From assembly GCA_016297805.1 (NCBI GenBank), contig JAEDFX010000092.1, forward strand, positions 1 through 8,994: a stretch of DNA of 8,994 nucleotides, in the 5' to 3' direction. Both the position numbers and the translations under genes were made by a program. The stretch comes from Treponema sp. Lineage in GTDB: Bacteria; Spirochaetota; Spirochaetia; Treponematales; Treponemataceae. The notes under the pieces were generated by a model. The model had not been told where the DNA came from, searched no databases, and saw only the letters and a program-made list of their open reading frames with translations. Below are positions 1-6,500 of the stretch, piece by piece. Every line of letters begins with the position of its first letter. The first letter of the stretch is position 1.

Positions 1-425
1 GTTGTTGCCAAAGCCTCTGGAATTGAGTCGATTAAAATACGGTCTGCAGGAGTAATTCCTTTCTGAACCAAAGCACTGAATCCACCAATAAAGTTTACGC
101 CAAGTTCGTGTGCACAGCGATCCAAAGTTTTAATATATGGAACATAATTTTTTGCATTAGAAGCGCCTGCAACCAGAGCGATTGGAGTTACAGAAATACG
201 TTTGTTGATGATTGGTACACCAAATTCTTTTTCAATATCCTGACCAACTTTTACAAGATTTCCGGCCTTTTTCATGATTTTGTCATAAATTTTCTGGCAG
301 GCACGGTCCACATCAGAATCTGCACAATCCATAAGTGAAATACCCATTGTGATACAACGGATATCCAGCTTCTGGCGCATAAACATATTTACTGTTTCTT
401 GAATTTCTACTGGGGAAAAAATCAT
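1..425 (-). CDS. UPF0210 (DUF711) family protein, N-terminal part; runs off the left edge
   Basis: The first 141 codons are in the window; the family is usually about 450 residues, so roughly two thirds is missing beyond base 1. The translation begins MIFSPVEIQETVNMF and carries the hallmark N-terminal blocks of UPF0210: ITMGISLMDC at residues 25-34, QKIYDKI at 44-50, and VPIINKRISVTPIAL at 70-84, followed by FIGGFSALVQKGIT at 112-125. The family is related in fold to the pyruvate formate-lyase/glycyl radical group, but its reaction is not settled, so no function is given here. The ATG at 425-423 is chosen because AGGAGA (440-435) lies 9 bases upstream. The gene follows a strong terminator and a REP-like palindrome, leaving almost no room for its own promoter. 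No frameshift or stop is seen. Family assignment is by recalled motif similarity and is fairly sure. Confidence 0.88.
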   Translation of the reverse strand, partial: MIFSPVEIQETVNMFMRQKLDIRCITMGISLMDCADSDVDRACQKIYDKIMKKAGNLVKVGQDIEKEFGVPIINKRISVTPIALVAGASNAKNYVPYIKTLDRCAHELGVNFIGGFSALVQKGITPADRILIDSIPEALAT

Positions 426-442
426 ATTTCTATATCTCCTAT

Positions 443-476
443 CCCTTCGACAAGTCCTTCGACAGGCTCAGGAACC
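443..476. repeat. REP-like palindrome with a 13-bp TTCGAYRRRCTCA core and a truncated tandem copy
   Basis: The core TTCGACAGGCTCA (458-470) is flanked by complementary arms TCC (455-457) and GGA (471-473). The 9-mer CCTTCGACA occurs twice, at 444-452 and 456-464, so a partial unit precedes the full one. The same core with different but again complementary arms appears at 7975-7993 (inverted) and 8011-8035. The element lies within the leader of the UPF0210 gene, just upstream of its ribosome-binding site. Confidence 0.7.
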
Positions 477-485
477 ACGTTAAAA

Positions 486-523
486 AAAATGTGAGCTTTG
501 AGAAAACTCAATGCTCACATTTT
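486..523 (-). terminator. Rho-independent terminator downstream of the 561-1118 gene
   Basis: A perfect stem of about 11 bp joins 486-496 to 513-523 (GTGAGC pairing with GCTCAC plus flanking A/T pairs). It is capped by a second stem TTGAG/CTCAA (498-502 with 507-511) and an AAAA loop. Read on the minus strand the stem runs into a tract of T residues, as expected for a terminator of the minus-strand gene that ends at 561. It could also slow plus-strand transcripts. Confidence 0.85.
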
Positions 524-560
524 AATGAAAACTAAGTTATGTAGCAATAATATGTATTAA

Positions 561-1118
561 TTATGGACGGCGTCTGCGAGGGCGTGGTGCTGGATGATAG
601 TGATAATGAGGAGCTGTTATAGCATGGAATGCACCACCAATAACGCTTCCAACAATTACAGCACCAAGAACATCTTCTGCATCAATGTCATTTTCTACAA
701 CAACAGTTTCAACTTTTACATCAGCTTCTTCTTTGTAGTAGCTTTTTGGTACCTTCTGCTTTGCCTTTGCAACAACACTTCCATCATAATTATCAGTGAT
801 TTTTGCACTAACAATATAATTTGGGCCATCTTCTTCTATAGAACCTGTACAAACATAATCAGCATCGTCAACTTTTGGAACGATTTCTATGATATCAGTA
901 CAATACAAAGCAAATTGAACTGATTTAGAAACTTTCCTTTTTTCAGATGTATTTAAAGATGAATTAAATACCTTTACAGCAAGTGTTCCATTTTCTTCTG
1001 GAAAATCTTTCATTAATTTTTCAGCAAGTTTGTCAAATGGGTCATCAGTATCATCAGCGAAAACTAATCCAGCAGATACTGTGAATAAAATCATCATAAT
1101 AGATAAAAACTTTTTCAT
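561..1118 (-). CDS. Exported hypothetical protein with FlgO/CsgG-like beta domain and Arg/Pro-rich tail
   Basis: A 185-residue protein that I do not recognise as a named family. Residues 1-21 form a clear signal peptide (MKKF, hydrophobic core, then VFA before DD), and there is no lipobox cysteine, so it is probably periplasmic or outer-membrane associated. Residues 25-125 begin with a helix, then TLAVKVFN, then ADYVCTGSI and YIVSAKITDNYDGSVV. This pattern resembles small domains of the FlgO/CsgG/LpoB kind, but the likeness is by eye only. Residues 150-168 are a small-residue hydrophobic stretch (GAVIVGSVIGGAF) that could insert in or pack against a membrane. The tail HYHYHPAPRPRRRRP is His-rich and then strongly basic. 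The ATG at 1118 is supported by AGAGGAG (1134-1128) 9 bases upstream. The gene stands 71 bp after GH18 and ends at a strong terminator. Confidence 0.8.
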   Translation of the reverse strand: MKKFLSIMMILFTVSAGLVFADDTDDPFDKLAEKLMKDFPEENGTLAVKVFNSSLNTSEKRKVSKSVQFALYCTDIIEIVPKVDDADYVCTGSIEEDGPNYIVSAKITDNYDGSVVAKAKQKVPKSYYKEEADVKVETVVVENDIDAEDVLGAVIVGSVIGGAFHAITAPHYHYHPAPRPRRRRP

Positions 1119-1189
1119 TGATTATAACTCCTCTTCTTCGTCTATATATTAATATAACAAATCAAAAAGATAAATGTGTTACTTTTTTT

Positions 1190-2251
1190 TTAATTTTCGA
1201 TATTTATCCATTTCCAGAATTCAGGATCCTCTTGACCTATTCTCCAGAATCCCATTTTTTTGATACCTGCATTTTCATAGAGTCTTCCGAGAGCAACATC
1301 AGAAAAAGCGTCATTAAAGTAGCCTGTCACTTCAACTTGTGCTGTGTATTTGAATCCAGGAATATCATTTTCATAAATCACATAAGGAGTTCCATGTTCT
1401 GTCATTATTCGGTTTGCTCCGCTAAAATACCAAGCACCTGCAGTTGTTTCATTTGCCCAGGTGCGACCATAAAAAGGAATGCCCATAACAAGTTTATTTT
1501 CTGGAATTGATTTTTGAGCATAGTCCATAATTTTACGACACCAGTTGATAGAGGCTACAGGTCCAGGTTTACTGCCAGACCAGTTCTCATCATAAGCCAT
1601 GACAAAAACTCTATCACAATATTTTGCAATTTCTGCATAAGGGAAAATATCATCATTGATAAATTTTGTGCGGGCAGGAACACAAACAGAAAACAATTTA
1701 TCTTTTCCAAGGGAATAACGCAAATCTGCCAGAAATGAAAGATAATTTTTGCGATCACGTCCAGGAATTAATTCAAAATCAATTTGAACCCCATCATATG
1801 GATCTGCAGCTTTTACAATATCTTTAATTAATTGTTTTCGTAATGGAAATGAAGGATCCAAAATAAAGTGGGATAGTGATTTACTTTCGCAAATAATGAC
1901 AAGATGGCAGCGGGCACCGTTTGTATCGATTCTTGAACGGTTGGGTATTTCGGCTAGTTCACCGTAGGAATTTATTTCAGCGGCAAAAAAACAAACATCT
2001 GTAAGTGGAAGTTCGGGAGTATATTCCTCCAGACGGTTTTGCATAACATATCCCCAGCTTTCTTTTAGGTTGATAGGAGAGCCTGTGGGTTTGCGTAATG
2101 TGTAAAGTGGAGATTTCTGATTAGAATTAGGGGGAATGTTTTCTTCAAAATATTCTGGGGTTTCTGATTGATAATTGTCGGTTTTTCCACGGGCGTAGAA
2201 AAAAGTATAAGTAAGTATGAAGGCAAAAAATAAGCCGATAATTTTTTTCAT
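1190..2251 (-). CDS. Exported glycoside hydrolase family 18 protein, YaaH/SleL-like
   Basis: A 353-residue protein with an N-terminal signal or anchor segment (KKIIGLFFAFILTYTFFYA, residues 2-20) and a GH18 TIM-barrel. The catalytic strand reads DGVQIDFE at 153-160: D153, D158 and the proton-donor E160 of the DxxDxDxE motif are present, while the middle Asp is Gln (YaaH-like members often have Asn there). MAYDENW at 218-224 and a run from PVASINW (231) to GIPFYGRTW (257-265) match the YaaH branch, which cuts N-acetylglucosamine-containing glycans such as peptidoglycan. GFW at 335-337 fits the last barrel strand. The likely site of action is the periplasm or cell surface; cell-wall turnover is an inference. 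No LysM domain is present. The start codon has no evident Shine-Dalgarno sequence and sits in the loop of a terminator-like hairpin. The gene lies 23 bp after the ABC gene, so coupling to it is possible. Confidence 0.88.
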   Translation of the reverse strand: MKKIIGLFFAFILTYTFFYARGKTDNYQSETPEYFEENIPPNSNQKSPLYTLRKPTGSPINLKESWGYVMQNRLEEYTPELPLTDVCFFAAEINSYGELAEIPNRSRIDTNGARCHLVIICESKSLSHFILDPSFPLRKQLIKDIVKAADPYDGVQIDFELIPGRDRKNYLSFLADLRYSLGKDKLFSVCVPARTKFINDDIFPYAEIAKYCDRVFVMAYDENWSGSKPGPVASINWCRKIMDYAQKSIPENKLVMGIPFYGRTWANETTAGAWYFSGANRIMTEHGTPYVIYENDIPGFKYTAQVEVTGYFNDAFSDVALGRLYENAGIKKMGFWRIGQEDPEFWKWINIEN

Positions 2252-2268
2252 ACTAAAATTATCGGCTT
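2225..2268 (-). terminator. Perfect 14-bp hairpin plus U-tract enclosing the GH18 start codon
   Basis: Bases 2232-2245 pair perfectly with 2255-2268 around a 9-base loop (AGTATGAAA on the minus strand) that contains the GH18 ATG (2251-2249). On the minus strand the stem is followed by A and then six T (2230-2225). It has every visible property of an intrinsic terminator for the ABC gene, whose stop is only 6 bases before the stem, yet its descending arm and U-tract encode residues 2-9 of the next protein. Confidence 0.75.
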
Positions 2269-2274
2269 TTGATT

Positions 2275-3879
2275 TTATTTCGTGATTATTTTGTACATCG
2301 GATTTTCGTTTGGATGAAGCTCCAGAATGTGCTTTTCACATGGAAGAACTTCGGAAGGATCATGGGTAACGTGAAGAAGTGTTGTTGTTCCACCTTCTGC
2401 TATTAATTCCATAAGCTGAAGAATTTTTTCTCGATACTGTTCGTCCAAGCCATGGCATGGCTCATCTAGAATAAGGATTTTTGGACATTTTACTGCGGAG
2501 CGAAGGATGAGGATAGCACGCTGTTCACCGTAACTAAGGCTACCAAAGCTTTCTGTTTCACGTCCTTCAAAACCTCCAAGTTTAAGCCATTTTTTAGCTG
2601 CAGCAGTTTCTACATCTGTTGCGGCCTCATACAATCCGATTGAATCACGGAATCCGCTTACGATTACATCTTTTAGGCTTGTATTCCCTACCATTCTATA
2701 TTCAACATGAAGTCTGTAAGAAACAATTCCCAAATGTTTTTTTATATCCCAGATAGTTTCGCCACTACCTCGTTTAATTCCGAACATATGGATATCGTTG
2801 CAGTAAACTTGTTTGTTATCTCCAGTAATCAGTTCAAGGAACGTTGTTTTTCCACTGCCGTTAGGACCACGTACCAGCCAGTGATCACCTTTATTCAAGG
2901 TCCAGTTCAAATCTACAAGAACACGATGGTCGCCCCATCCAACATTTACATTGTTCATCTGAATAAGGGCTTCAGAACTCTGCGAATTTGGATCATTAAT
3001 GTCTGACTTCAGTGTATCATTTGAAGATTCGTTTTGTAGAATTTCAGTTTCCTTTAGGGTATTACCTAATTCTCCGGCAAAGGATGCTTTTTCTTCTTGT
3101 GCATTAGCTTCTTTTTCAGTGTTTCGTTCTGAAAGGATTTTTTCGTAATCGATACGGGTACCACAGAAGCTGACTGTTTTATCTTTAAATTCAATTACAT
3201 TGGTTATTGCATCTGGGATTTCATGCCAGCGTTCCATACCAAGAATAATGTAAGGTAAATTTTCGTCTTTTCCTGCGTTCTGAGCAATATTGTTGAAGAA
3301 ATCCAGAAGAATAGTTCGACTTTCAATATCAAGACCGGCAAATGGATCAGATAAAATTAAAAGCTTTTTATGAGAAATCAAAGCTCGAGCCAGCAAAGTT
3401 CTGCGGATTTCTCCAGTAGACATATATTTTAATCCCCGATCCAAAATGCTCTGAACACCGCACAATTTTACGTTTGGGTCATTATCAAGAGCTTTTGCTT
3501 CAGGTGGAAGTGGTGCACCTTTTTTTATGGTACCAATAATGCCTTCTGCAATGAAAACACGTCCTGTTCTACCAATATCAACACCGCCTTCAACATATTC
3601 ACTTTCATCATTTTCTCGTTCTTCCTGAATAAGACGGGCGGCACGTTCCAAAGAAACAATATCTGTAGAATCTTTGAATATATTCGAATAAAGACCCTCT
3701 GTATTTGGAGTCATTTTAAGGTTACCGGAAAGAGCGTTTACAAAATCAGCTTTTCCTCCACCGTTTGGTCCAATTACCAGCCAGACTTCACCAGCGTTCA
3801 TTTCCCATGTAAGTTCTGGCACAATTATACTGCATTCATTTTCGATTCTACATTTATTAATTGTGATTAGTGTTTTCAT
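2275..3879 (-). CDS. ModF/PhrA-like protein with two ABC ATPase domains, first domain degenerate
   Basis: A 534-residue soluble protein of two fused ABC ATPase domains, without membrane segments, in the layout of ModF (PhrA). Domain 1 (about 1-245) has GPNGGGKAD at 38-46, where Ala44 replaces the Ser/Thr after the Walker A lysine, signature STGE at 154-157, and LLILSDP at 173-179, where the usual Walker B Asp-Glu is Ser177-Asp178. A charged linker (about 250-305) follows. Domain 2 (about 305-525) is intact: GPNGSGKTT at 338-346, LSYGEQ at 448-453, LDEP at 471-474 and switch His506. Domain 2 should hydrolyse ATP, while domain 1 may only bind it. The substrate is unknown; no molybdate permease or binding protein is nearby, so modF is not asserted. 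The ATG at 3879 is preferred over an upstream TTG at 3897 because AGGA (3890-3887) lies 7 bases before it. It starts 1 bp after the phosphoesterase stop, so the two genes are co-transcribed. Confidence 0.88.
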   Translation of the reverse strand: MKTLITINKCRIENECSIIVPELTWEMNAGEVWLVIGPNGGGKADFVNALSGNLKMTPNTEGLYSNIFKDSTDIVSLERAARLIQEERENDESEYVEGGVDIGRTGRVFIAEGIIGTIKKGAPLPPEAKALDNDPNVKLCGVQSILDRGLKYMSTGEIRRTLLARALISHKKLLILSDPFAGLDIESRTILLDFFNNIAQNAGKDENLPYIILGMERWHEIPDAITNVIEFKDKTVSFCGTRIDYEKILSERNTEKEANAQEEKASFAGELGNTLKETEILQNESSNDTLKSDINDPNSQSSEALIQMNNVNVGWGDHRVLVDLNWTLNKGDHWLVRGPNGSGKTTFLELITGDNKQVYCNDIHMFGIKRGSGETIWDIKKHLGIVSYRLHVEYRMVGNTSLKDVIVSGFRDSIGLYEAATDVETAAAKKWLKLGGFEGRETESFGSLSYGEQRAILILRSAVKCPKILILDEPCHGLDEQYREKILQLMELIAEGGTTTLLHVTHDPSEVLPCEKHILELHPNENPMYKIITK

Positions 3880-3880
3880 T

Positions 3881-5104
3881 TTATTTTCCTGTTTCAATTT
3901 TCTTAGTGAACAACTTTTCTCCGTACTGATTTATACAATCAAATTCCAGATAAGAATCGTAAATCTTCATATCAACATAGCCAAATTGACTGTTATTTAC
4001 CCATTTTGAATATGGTGATTTATAAGTCAAAGTTTCATCTAAAGCTCCACCCATAGTTCCCAAAACCAGATATGGAACATTATCTTTTTCCAGATATTCA
4101 AAGAAGTGCTCGTGACCGCTCATGTGCAAATCTACATTGTATTTTTCAAGAATAGGGCAAAGCTTTTTCATAACATCTTTAAGGTCGCCCCAGGTTTTTT
4201 CTGCAACAGGATCATAATAACCTGAGCTGACAGCGTAACAATGAGAAATTACAATTGTTGTATCTTCCTGAGGAATCTGCTTAAGCTGTTTTTCCAGCCA
4301 GCGACATTGTTTTGCAGTAAGTTCAGTAGAATCCCATAGCATGTTTATAAAAAGAAGATGAACAGAGTCTTTATCCATGCGGAAGTAATATTTTTCACCT
4401 TTTTTCATAAAAATGGAATTGTATAAATCCAGACCATTTAAAACCGCATCATGGTTTCCAGGAATTGTTCGAAAGCGAGTATTTGGAATATATTTCTGCA
4501 AATCTGCAACTGCAAGTTTATAATCTCCTGCAAGCATTCCCATTTCTGCAATATCACCAAGAATATAAAAAGCATCGTAATTTTGTGAATCAACGGCTTT
4601 CATAATATTTACACGAGCGTCTTCATTAGCTTTACTGGAACCCCAATGAGGGTCAGAGGCAAAGGCAAGATGTAAAACAGGTTCGGAATCTCTTTCAGGG
4701 TTTGTTGGAATTTCTTCTGATTGAGAAATGATGTTTAATCCTGAGTTATCTACAGGAATGGAAGTTATTGCATTAAGAACAATAAAGAAGCCCAGCCAGA
4801 TAATGGTATTTAAAATTGAAAATATTATCAGTACAACATTCAAAGCTTTGCTGCGGATAAAAAAGTGGAGCCCCATGCTGATGATGAGAATGGCAAAACA
4901 ACTGCAAAGAAAAATATACAGATTGCGGTAGTCAATGTGCCAGTGGAAAGTTCCAAGCATTCCGCAGATTGTGCTGAACCATATAAACAAAATAATAGAA
5001 AGAACAGATGCAATCAGTCCGAATATTCTTAGTTTTGATATGTTAGATTTCATGTATATAATGTAATACTTTTTTTCAATCTTGTAGAGTGTTTTGAAAT
5101 TCAT
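3881..5104 (-). CDS. Membrane-anchored calcineurin-like metallophosphoesterase
   Basis: A 407-residue protein with three predicted membrane helices (about 27-48, 61-82, 88-112) followed by a phosphoesterase domain from about residue 145. The full set of metal-binding blocks is visible: SDPHW (D151, H153), GD (183-184), GNHD (216-219), ISHC (H288) and GHEH (330-333). It should therefore be an active two-metal phosphohydrolase on the outer face of the membrane or in the periplasm. The substrate cannot be read from sequence; phospholipid or nucleotide esters are known for relatives. The start is uncertain: ATG at 5104 gives this length, while ATG at 5053 (residue 18) gives 390 residues and begins just before the first helix. 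Neither has a Shine-Dalgarno sequence. Its 3' end abuts the ABC gene by 1 bp, and it is probably the first gene of that operon. It is divergent from ychJ. Confidence 0.87.
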   Translation of the reverse strand: MNFKTLYKIEKKYYIIYMKSNISKLRIFGLIASVLSIILFIWFSTICGMLGTFHWHIDYRNLYIFLCSCFAILIISMGLHFFIRSKALNVVLIIFSILNTIIWLGFFIVLNAITSIPVDNSGLNIISQSEEIPTNPERDSEPVLHLAFASDPHWGSSKANEDARVNIMKAVDSQNYDAFYILGDIAEMGMLAGDYKLAVADLQKYIPNTRFRTIPGNHDAVLNGLDLYNSIFMKKGEKYYFRMDKDSVHLLFINMLWDSTELTAKQCRWLEKQLKQIPQEDTTIVISHCYAVSSGYYDPVAEKTWGDLKDVMKKLCPILEKYNVDLHMSGHEHFFEYLEKDNVPYLVLGTMGGALDETLTYKSPYSKWVNNSQFGYVDMKIYDSYLEFDCINQYGEKLFTKKIETGK

Positions 5105-5110
5105 TAAAAT
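5082..5110 (+). promoter_or_regulatory. Candidate promoter of ychJ
   Basis: TTGTAG (5082-5087), a 17-base spacer and TAAAAT (5105-5110) form a reasonable sigma-70 type promoter on the plus strand. Transcription would begin near 5117-5118, that is, at or next to the ychJ ATG. It overlaps the 5' end of the divergent phosphoesterase gene if that gene starts at 5104. Confidence 0.45.
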
Positions 5111-5117
5111 AGAAAAT

Positions 5118-5615
5118 ATGAGTACAAATAACGATTTATGTCCTTGTGGTTCAGGAAAAAAATACGGCGAATGCTGCGAACCAATTATTAAAGGAACTAC
5201 TAAAGCTCCTTCTGCTGAAGCATGTATGCGTGCACGCTACACTTCATATGTAAAACATGAAATTGATTACATCATCTCTTCTTGTGAAGAAGGTGAAGGA
5301 ATTGGCGAAGTTGATCGTCAGGCTACAGAAGACTGGTCAAAACAGTCTACATGGAATGGTCTCAAAATCTTGCGCACAGAAAAAGGTGAAAAAGATGATG
5401 AACAGATTGTAGAATTTGAAGCTGATTATACTTTGCACAATATGCACGATATTCACCACGAAATTTCTTTGTTCAGAAATATTGATGGCGATTGGAAATA
5501 TGTTGCAGGTAACGTTATTCCAACAACTGTAAAACGTGTTGGAGCAAAAGTTGGCCGTAACGATCCATGTCCATGTGGTTCTGGAAAGAAATACAAACAG
5601 TGTTGTGGACGTTAA
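5118..5615 (+). CDS. ychJ: YchJ family protein (UPF0225) with SEC-C zinc motifs at both ends
   Basis: A 165-residue cytoplasmic protein. The N-terminal SEC-C-like motif has Cys8, Cys10, Cys19 and Cys20 (LCPCGSGKKYGECC), and the C-terminal one has Cys151, Cys153, Cys162 and Cys163 (NDPCPCGSGKKYKQCC). Between them lies the YchJ middle domain, recognisable from EACMRARYTSYVKHEIDYII (35-54). Length and layout match Escherichia coli YchJ (about 150 residues). SEC-C motifs bind zinc and in SecA contact SecB or the ribosome; the role of YchJ itself is not established. The ATG at 5118 is chosen because the first cysteine motif begins seven residues later, as in the family; an upstream in-frame TTG at 5094 would add eight residues. 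There is no Shine-Dalgarno sequence, and the candidate promoter would give an almost leaderless mRNA. A terminator-like hairpin follows. Confidence 0.92.
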   Translation: MSTNNDLCPCGSGKKYGECCEPIIKGTTKAPSAEACMRARYTSYVKHEIDYIISSCEEGEGIGEVDRQATEDWSKQSTWNGLKILRTEKGEKDDEQIVEFEADYTLHNMHDIHHEISLFRNIDGDWKYVAGNVIPTTVKRVGAKVGRNDPCPCGSGKKYKQCCGR

Positions 5616-5638
5616 GTAAAGCTCGTAGTTATTAGTTA

Positions 5639-5676
5639 TAAAAAACGGTTCCTACAAAATAGGGCCGTTTTTTTTT
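5639..5676 (+). terminator. Terminator-like hairpin between ychJ and rlmB
   Basis: AAAACGG on the left pairs with CCGTTTT on the right, and the stem continues through a G-U pair and CCTA/TAGG with one bulged base, closed by a CAAAA-type loop. A run of nine T (5668-5676) follows. It fits an intrinsic terminator for ychJ. The T-run is directly followed by AAGGA (5677-5681), the ribosome-binding site of rlmB. Confidence 0.75.
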
Positions 5677-5687
5677 AAGGAAATAAA

Positions 5688-6455
5688 ATGGAAAAAATAA
5701 TTACAGGATTTCATTCTATTGAAGAAAAAGTGCGTGCTGGTAAAAATCAGTCTAACTTGAAGATTTTTTACAGTAAAGCAGGCCCACGTGTAAAAAAAAT
5801 TGTTGAAGCAGCAGAAAAGACTGGTATAAAAGTTTTACAAGTTGAAAACGCAAAGATAGATGAAATGGTTTCTGGTTTAGATGAAACCTTGCGTGATCAT
5901 CGTGGAATTGTAATGAAAATTGAAAATACTAGTGCCAATGCTTCAAACCTGATAAATTTTGATACTTGGATTAAATCTGTTGGTAGTGAAGAAAAACGTC
6001 TTACAGTCGTAGTTTTGGATAAGGTTACAGATCCTCACAATGTTGGAGCAATTTTACGAAGTTGTGATCAGTTTGGGGCTAGTCTGGTAGTTATGCCAGA
6101 ACACAATAGTGCCAGTGATATTGCTGGAAATGAAGTAATTGGTCGTACCAGTGCAGGAGCAAGTGCATGGGTTCCTGTAGCAATCGTTAATAATCTTGTT
6201 CGTGCAGTAGAACAGTTGAAAGAAGCTGGTTTCTGGATTTACGGTGCAGATGCTGGTGGTGAAACTCTTGGAAAAATTGATTTCCCAGAAAAAACATGTG
6301 TGATTATGGGAAGTGAAGGAACAGGTATTGCTCAGCTTTTGGAAAAAAAGTGTGATACAATCGTTTCTATTCCAACATGTGGAAAAATTGATAGTTTGAA
6401 TGTTTCTGTTGCAGCAGGTGTACTTTTGTACGAATTATATCGTCGACAAAATTGA
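5688..6455 (+). CDS. rlmB: 23S rRNA (guanosine-2'-O-)-methyltransferase, RlmB/TrmH (SpoU) family
   Basis: A 255-residue SPOUT methyltransferase. Residues 1-80 form the substrate-binding domain (starts ITGFHSIEE, ends HRGIVMKIE). The catalytic domain carries motif 1 DPHNVGAILRSCDQFGA (115-131, with N118 and R124), motif 2 MGSEGTGI (207-214) and motif 3 IPTCGKIDSLNVSVAAG (228-244, with N238), which make the knotted S-adenosylmethionine site. RlmB methylates the 2'-hydroxyl of a guanosine in the 23S rRNA peptidyl-transferase region (G2251 in E. coli). Length and the N-terminal domain fit RlmB better than tRNA-specific TrmH, but a rRNA versus tRNA target cannot be proved here. The start is set by AAGGA 6 bases before the ATG. 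A terminator-like hairpin immediately precedes it, and the next gene begins 45 bp downstream. Confidence 0.9.
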   Translation: MEKIITGFHSIEEKVRAGKNQSNLKIFYSKAGPRVKKIVEAAEKTGIKVLQVENAKIDEMVSGLDETLRDHRGIVMKIENTSANASNLINFDTWIKSVGSEEKRLTVVVLDKVTDPHNVGAILRSCDQFGASLVVMPEHNSASDIAGNEVIGRTSAGASAWVPVAIVNNLVRAVEQLKEAGFWIYGADAGGETLGKIDFPEKTCVIMGSEGTGIAQLLEKKCDTIVSIPTCGKIDSLNVSVAAGVLLYELYRRQN

Positions 6456-6465
6456 CATAATGTGT

Positions 6466-6482
6466 CATTTTGTGGCAAAATG
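6466..6482. other. Short dyad between rlmB and the hemolysin III-like gene
   Basis: CATTTTG, three bases, then CAAAATG makes a perfect 7-bp inverted repeat in the 45-bp gap. There is no T-run, so it is not a terminator. It could be a small operator or an mRNA processing hairpin. It lies 8 bases before the GAGGT ribosome-binding site (6491-6495) of the next gene. The role is unknown. Confidence 0.3.
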
Positions 6483-6500
6483 TGATAAGCGAGGTAAACT

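Noticed and set aside
108..338. Plus-strand open frame opposite UPF0210
   Set aside because: The minus strand encodes recognisable UPF0210 blocks; the plus-strand peptide shows no domain.
594..923. Plus-strand open frame opposite the 561-1118 gene
   Set aside because: Low-complexity translation rich in Asn, Ile, Phe and Cys, with no start signal; the minus strand has a signal peptide and a good ribosome-binding site.
1130..1189. Terminator after the GH18 gene
   Set aside because: TAACA/TGTTA arms with a mismatch can pair on the minus strand, but no T-run follows the stem; too weak to call.
1118..1738. Plus-strand open frames opposite the GH18 gene
   Set aside because: They are shadows of a gene with intact GH18 motifs on the other strand.
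3880..3897. TTG start at 3897 for the ABC gene
   Set aside because: It would overlap the phosphoesterase end, while the ATG at 3879 has a well-placed AGGA and a tight stop-start junction.
6452..6489. Perfect TTGACA (6452-6457) as a promoter for the hemolysin III-like gene
   Set aside because: At 16-18 bp spacing there is only GCAAAA-like sequence; the nearest -10-like GATAAG is 26 bp away.
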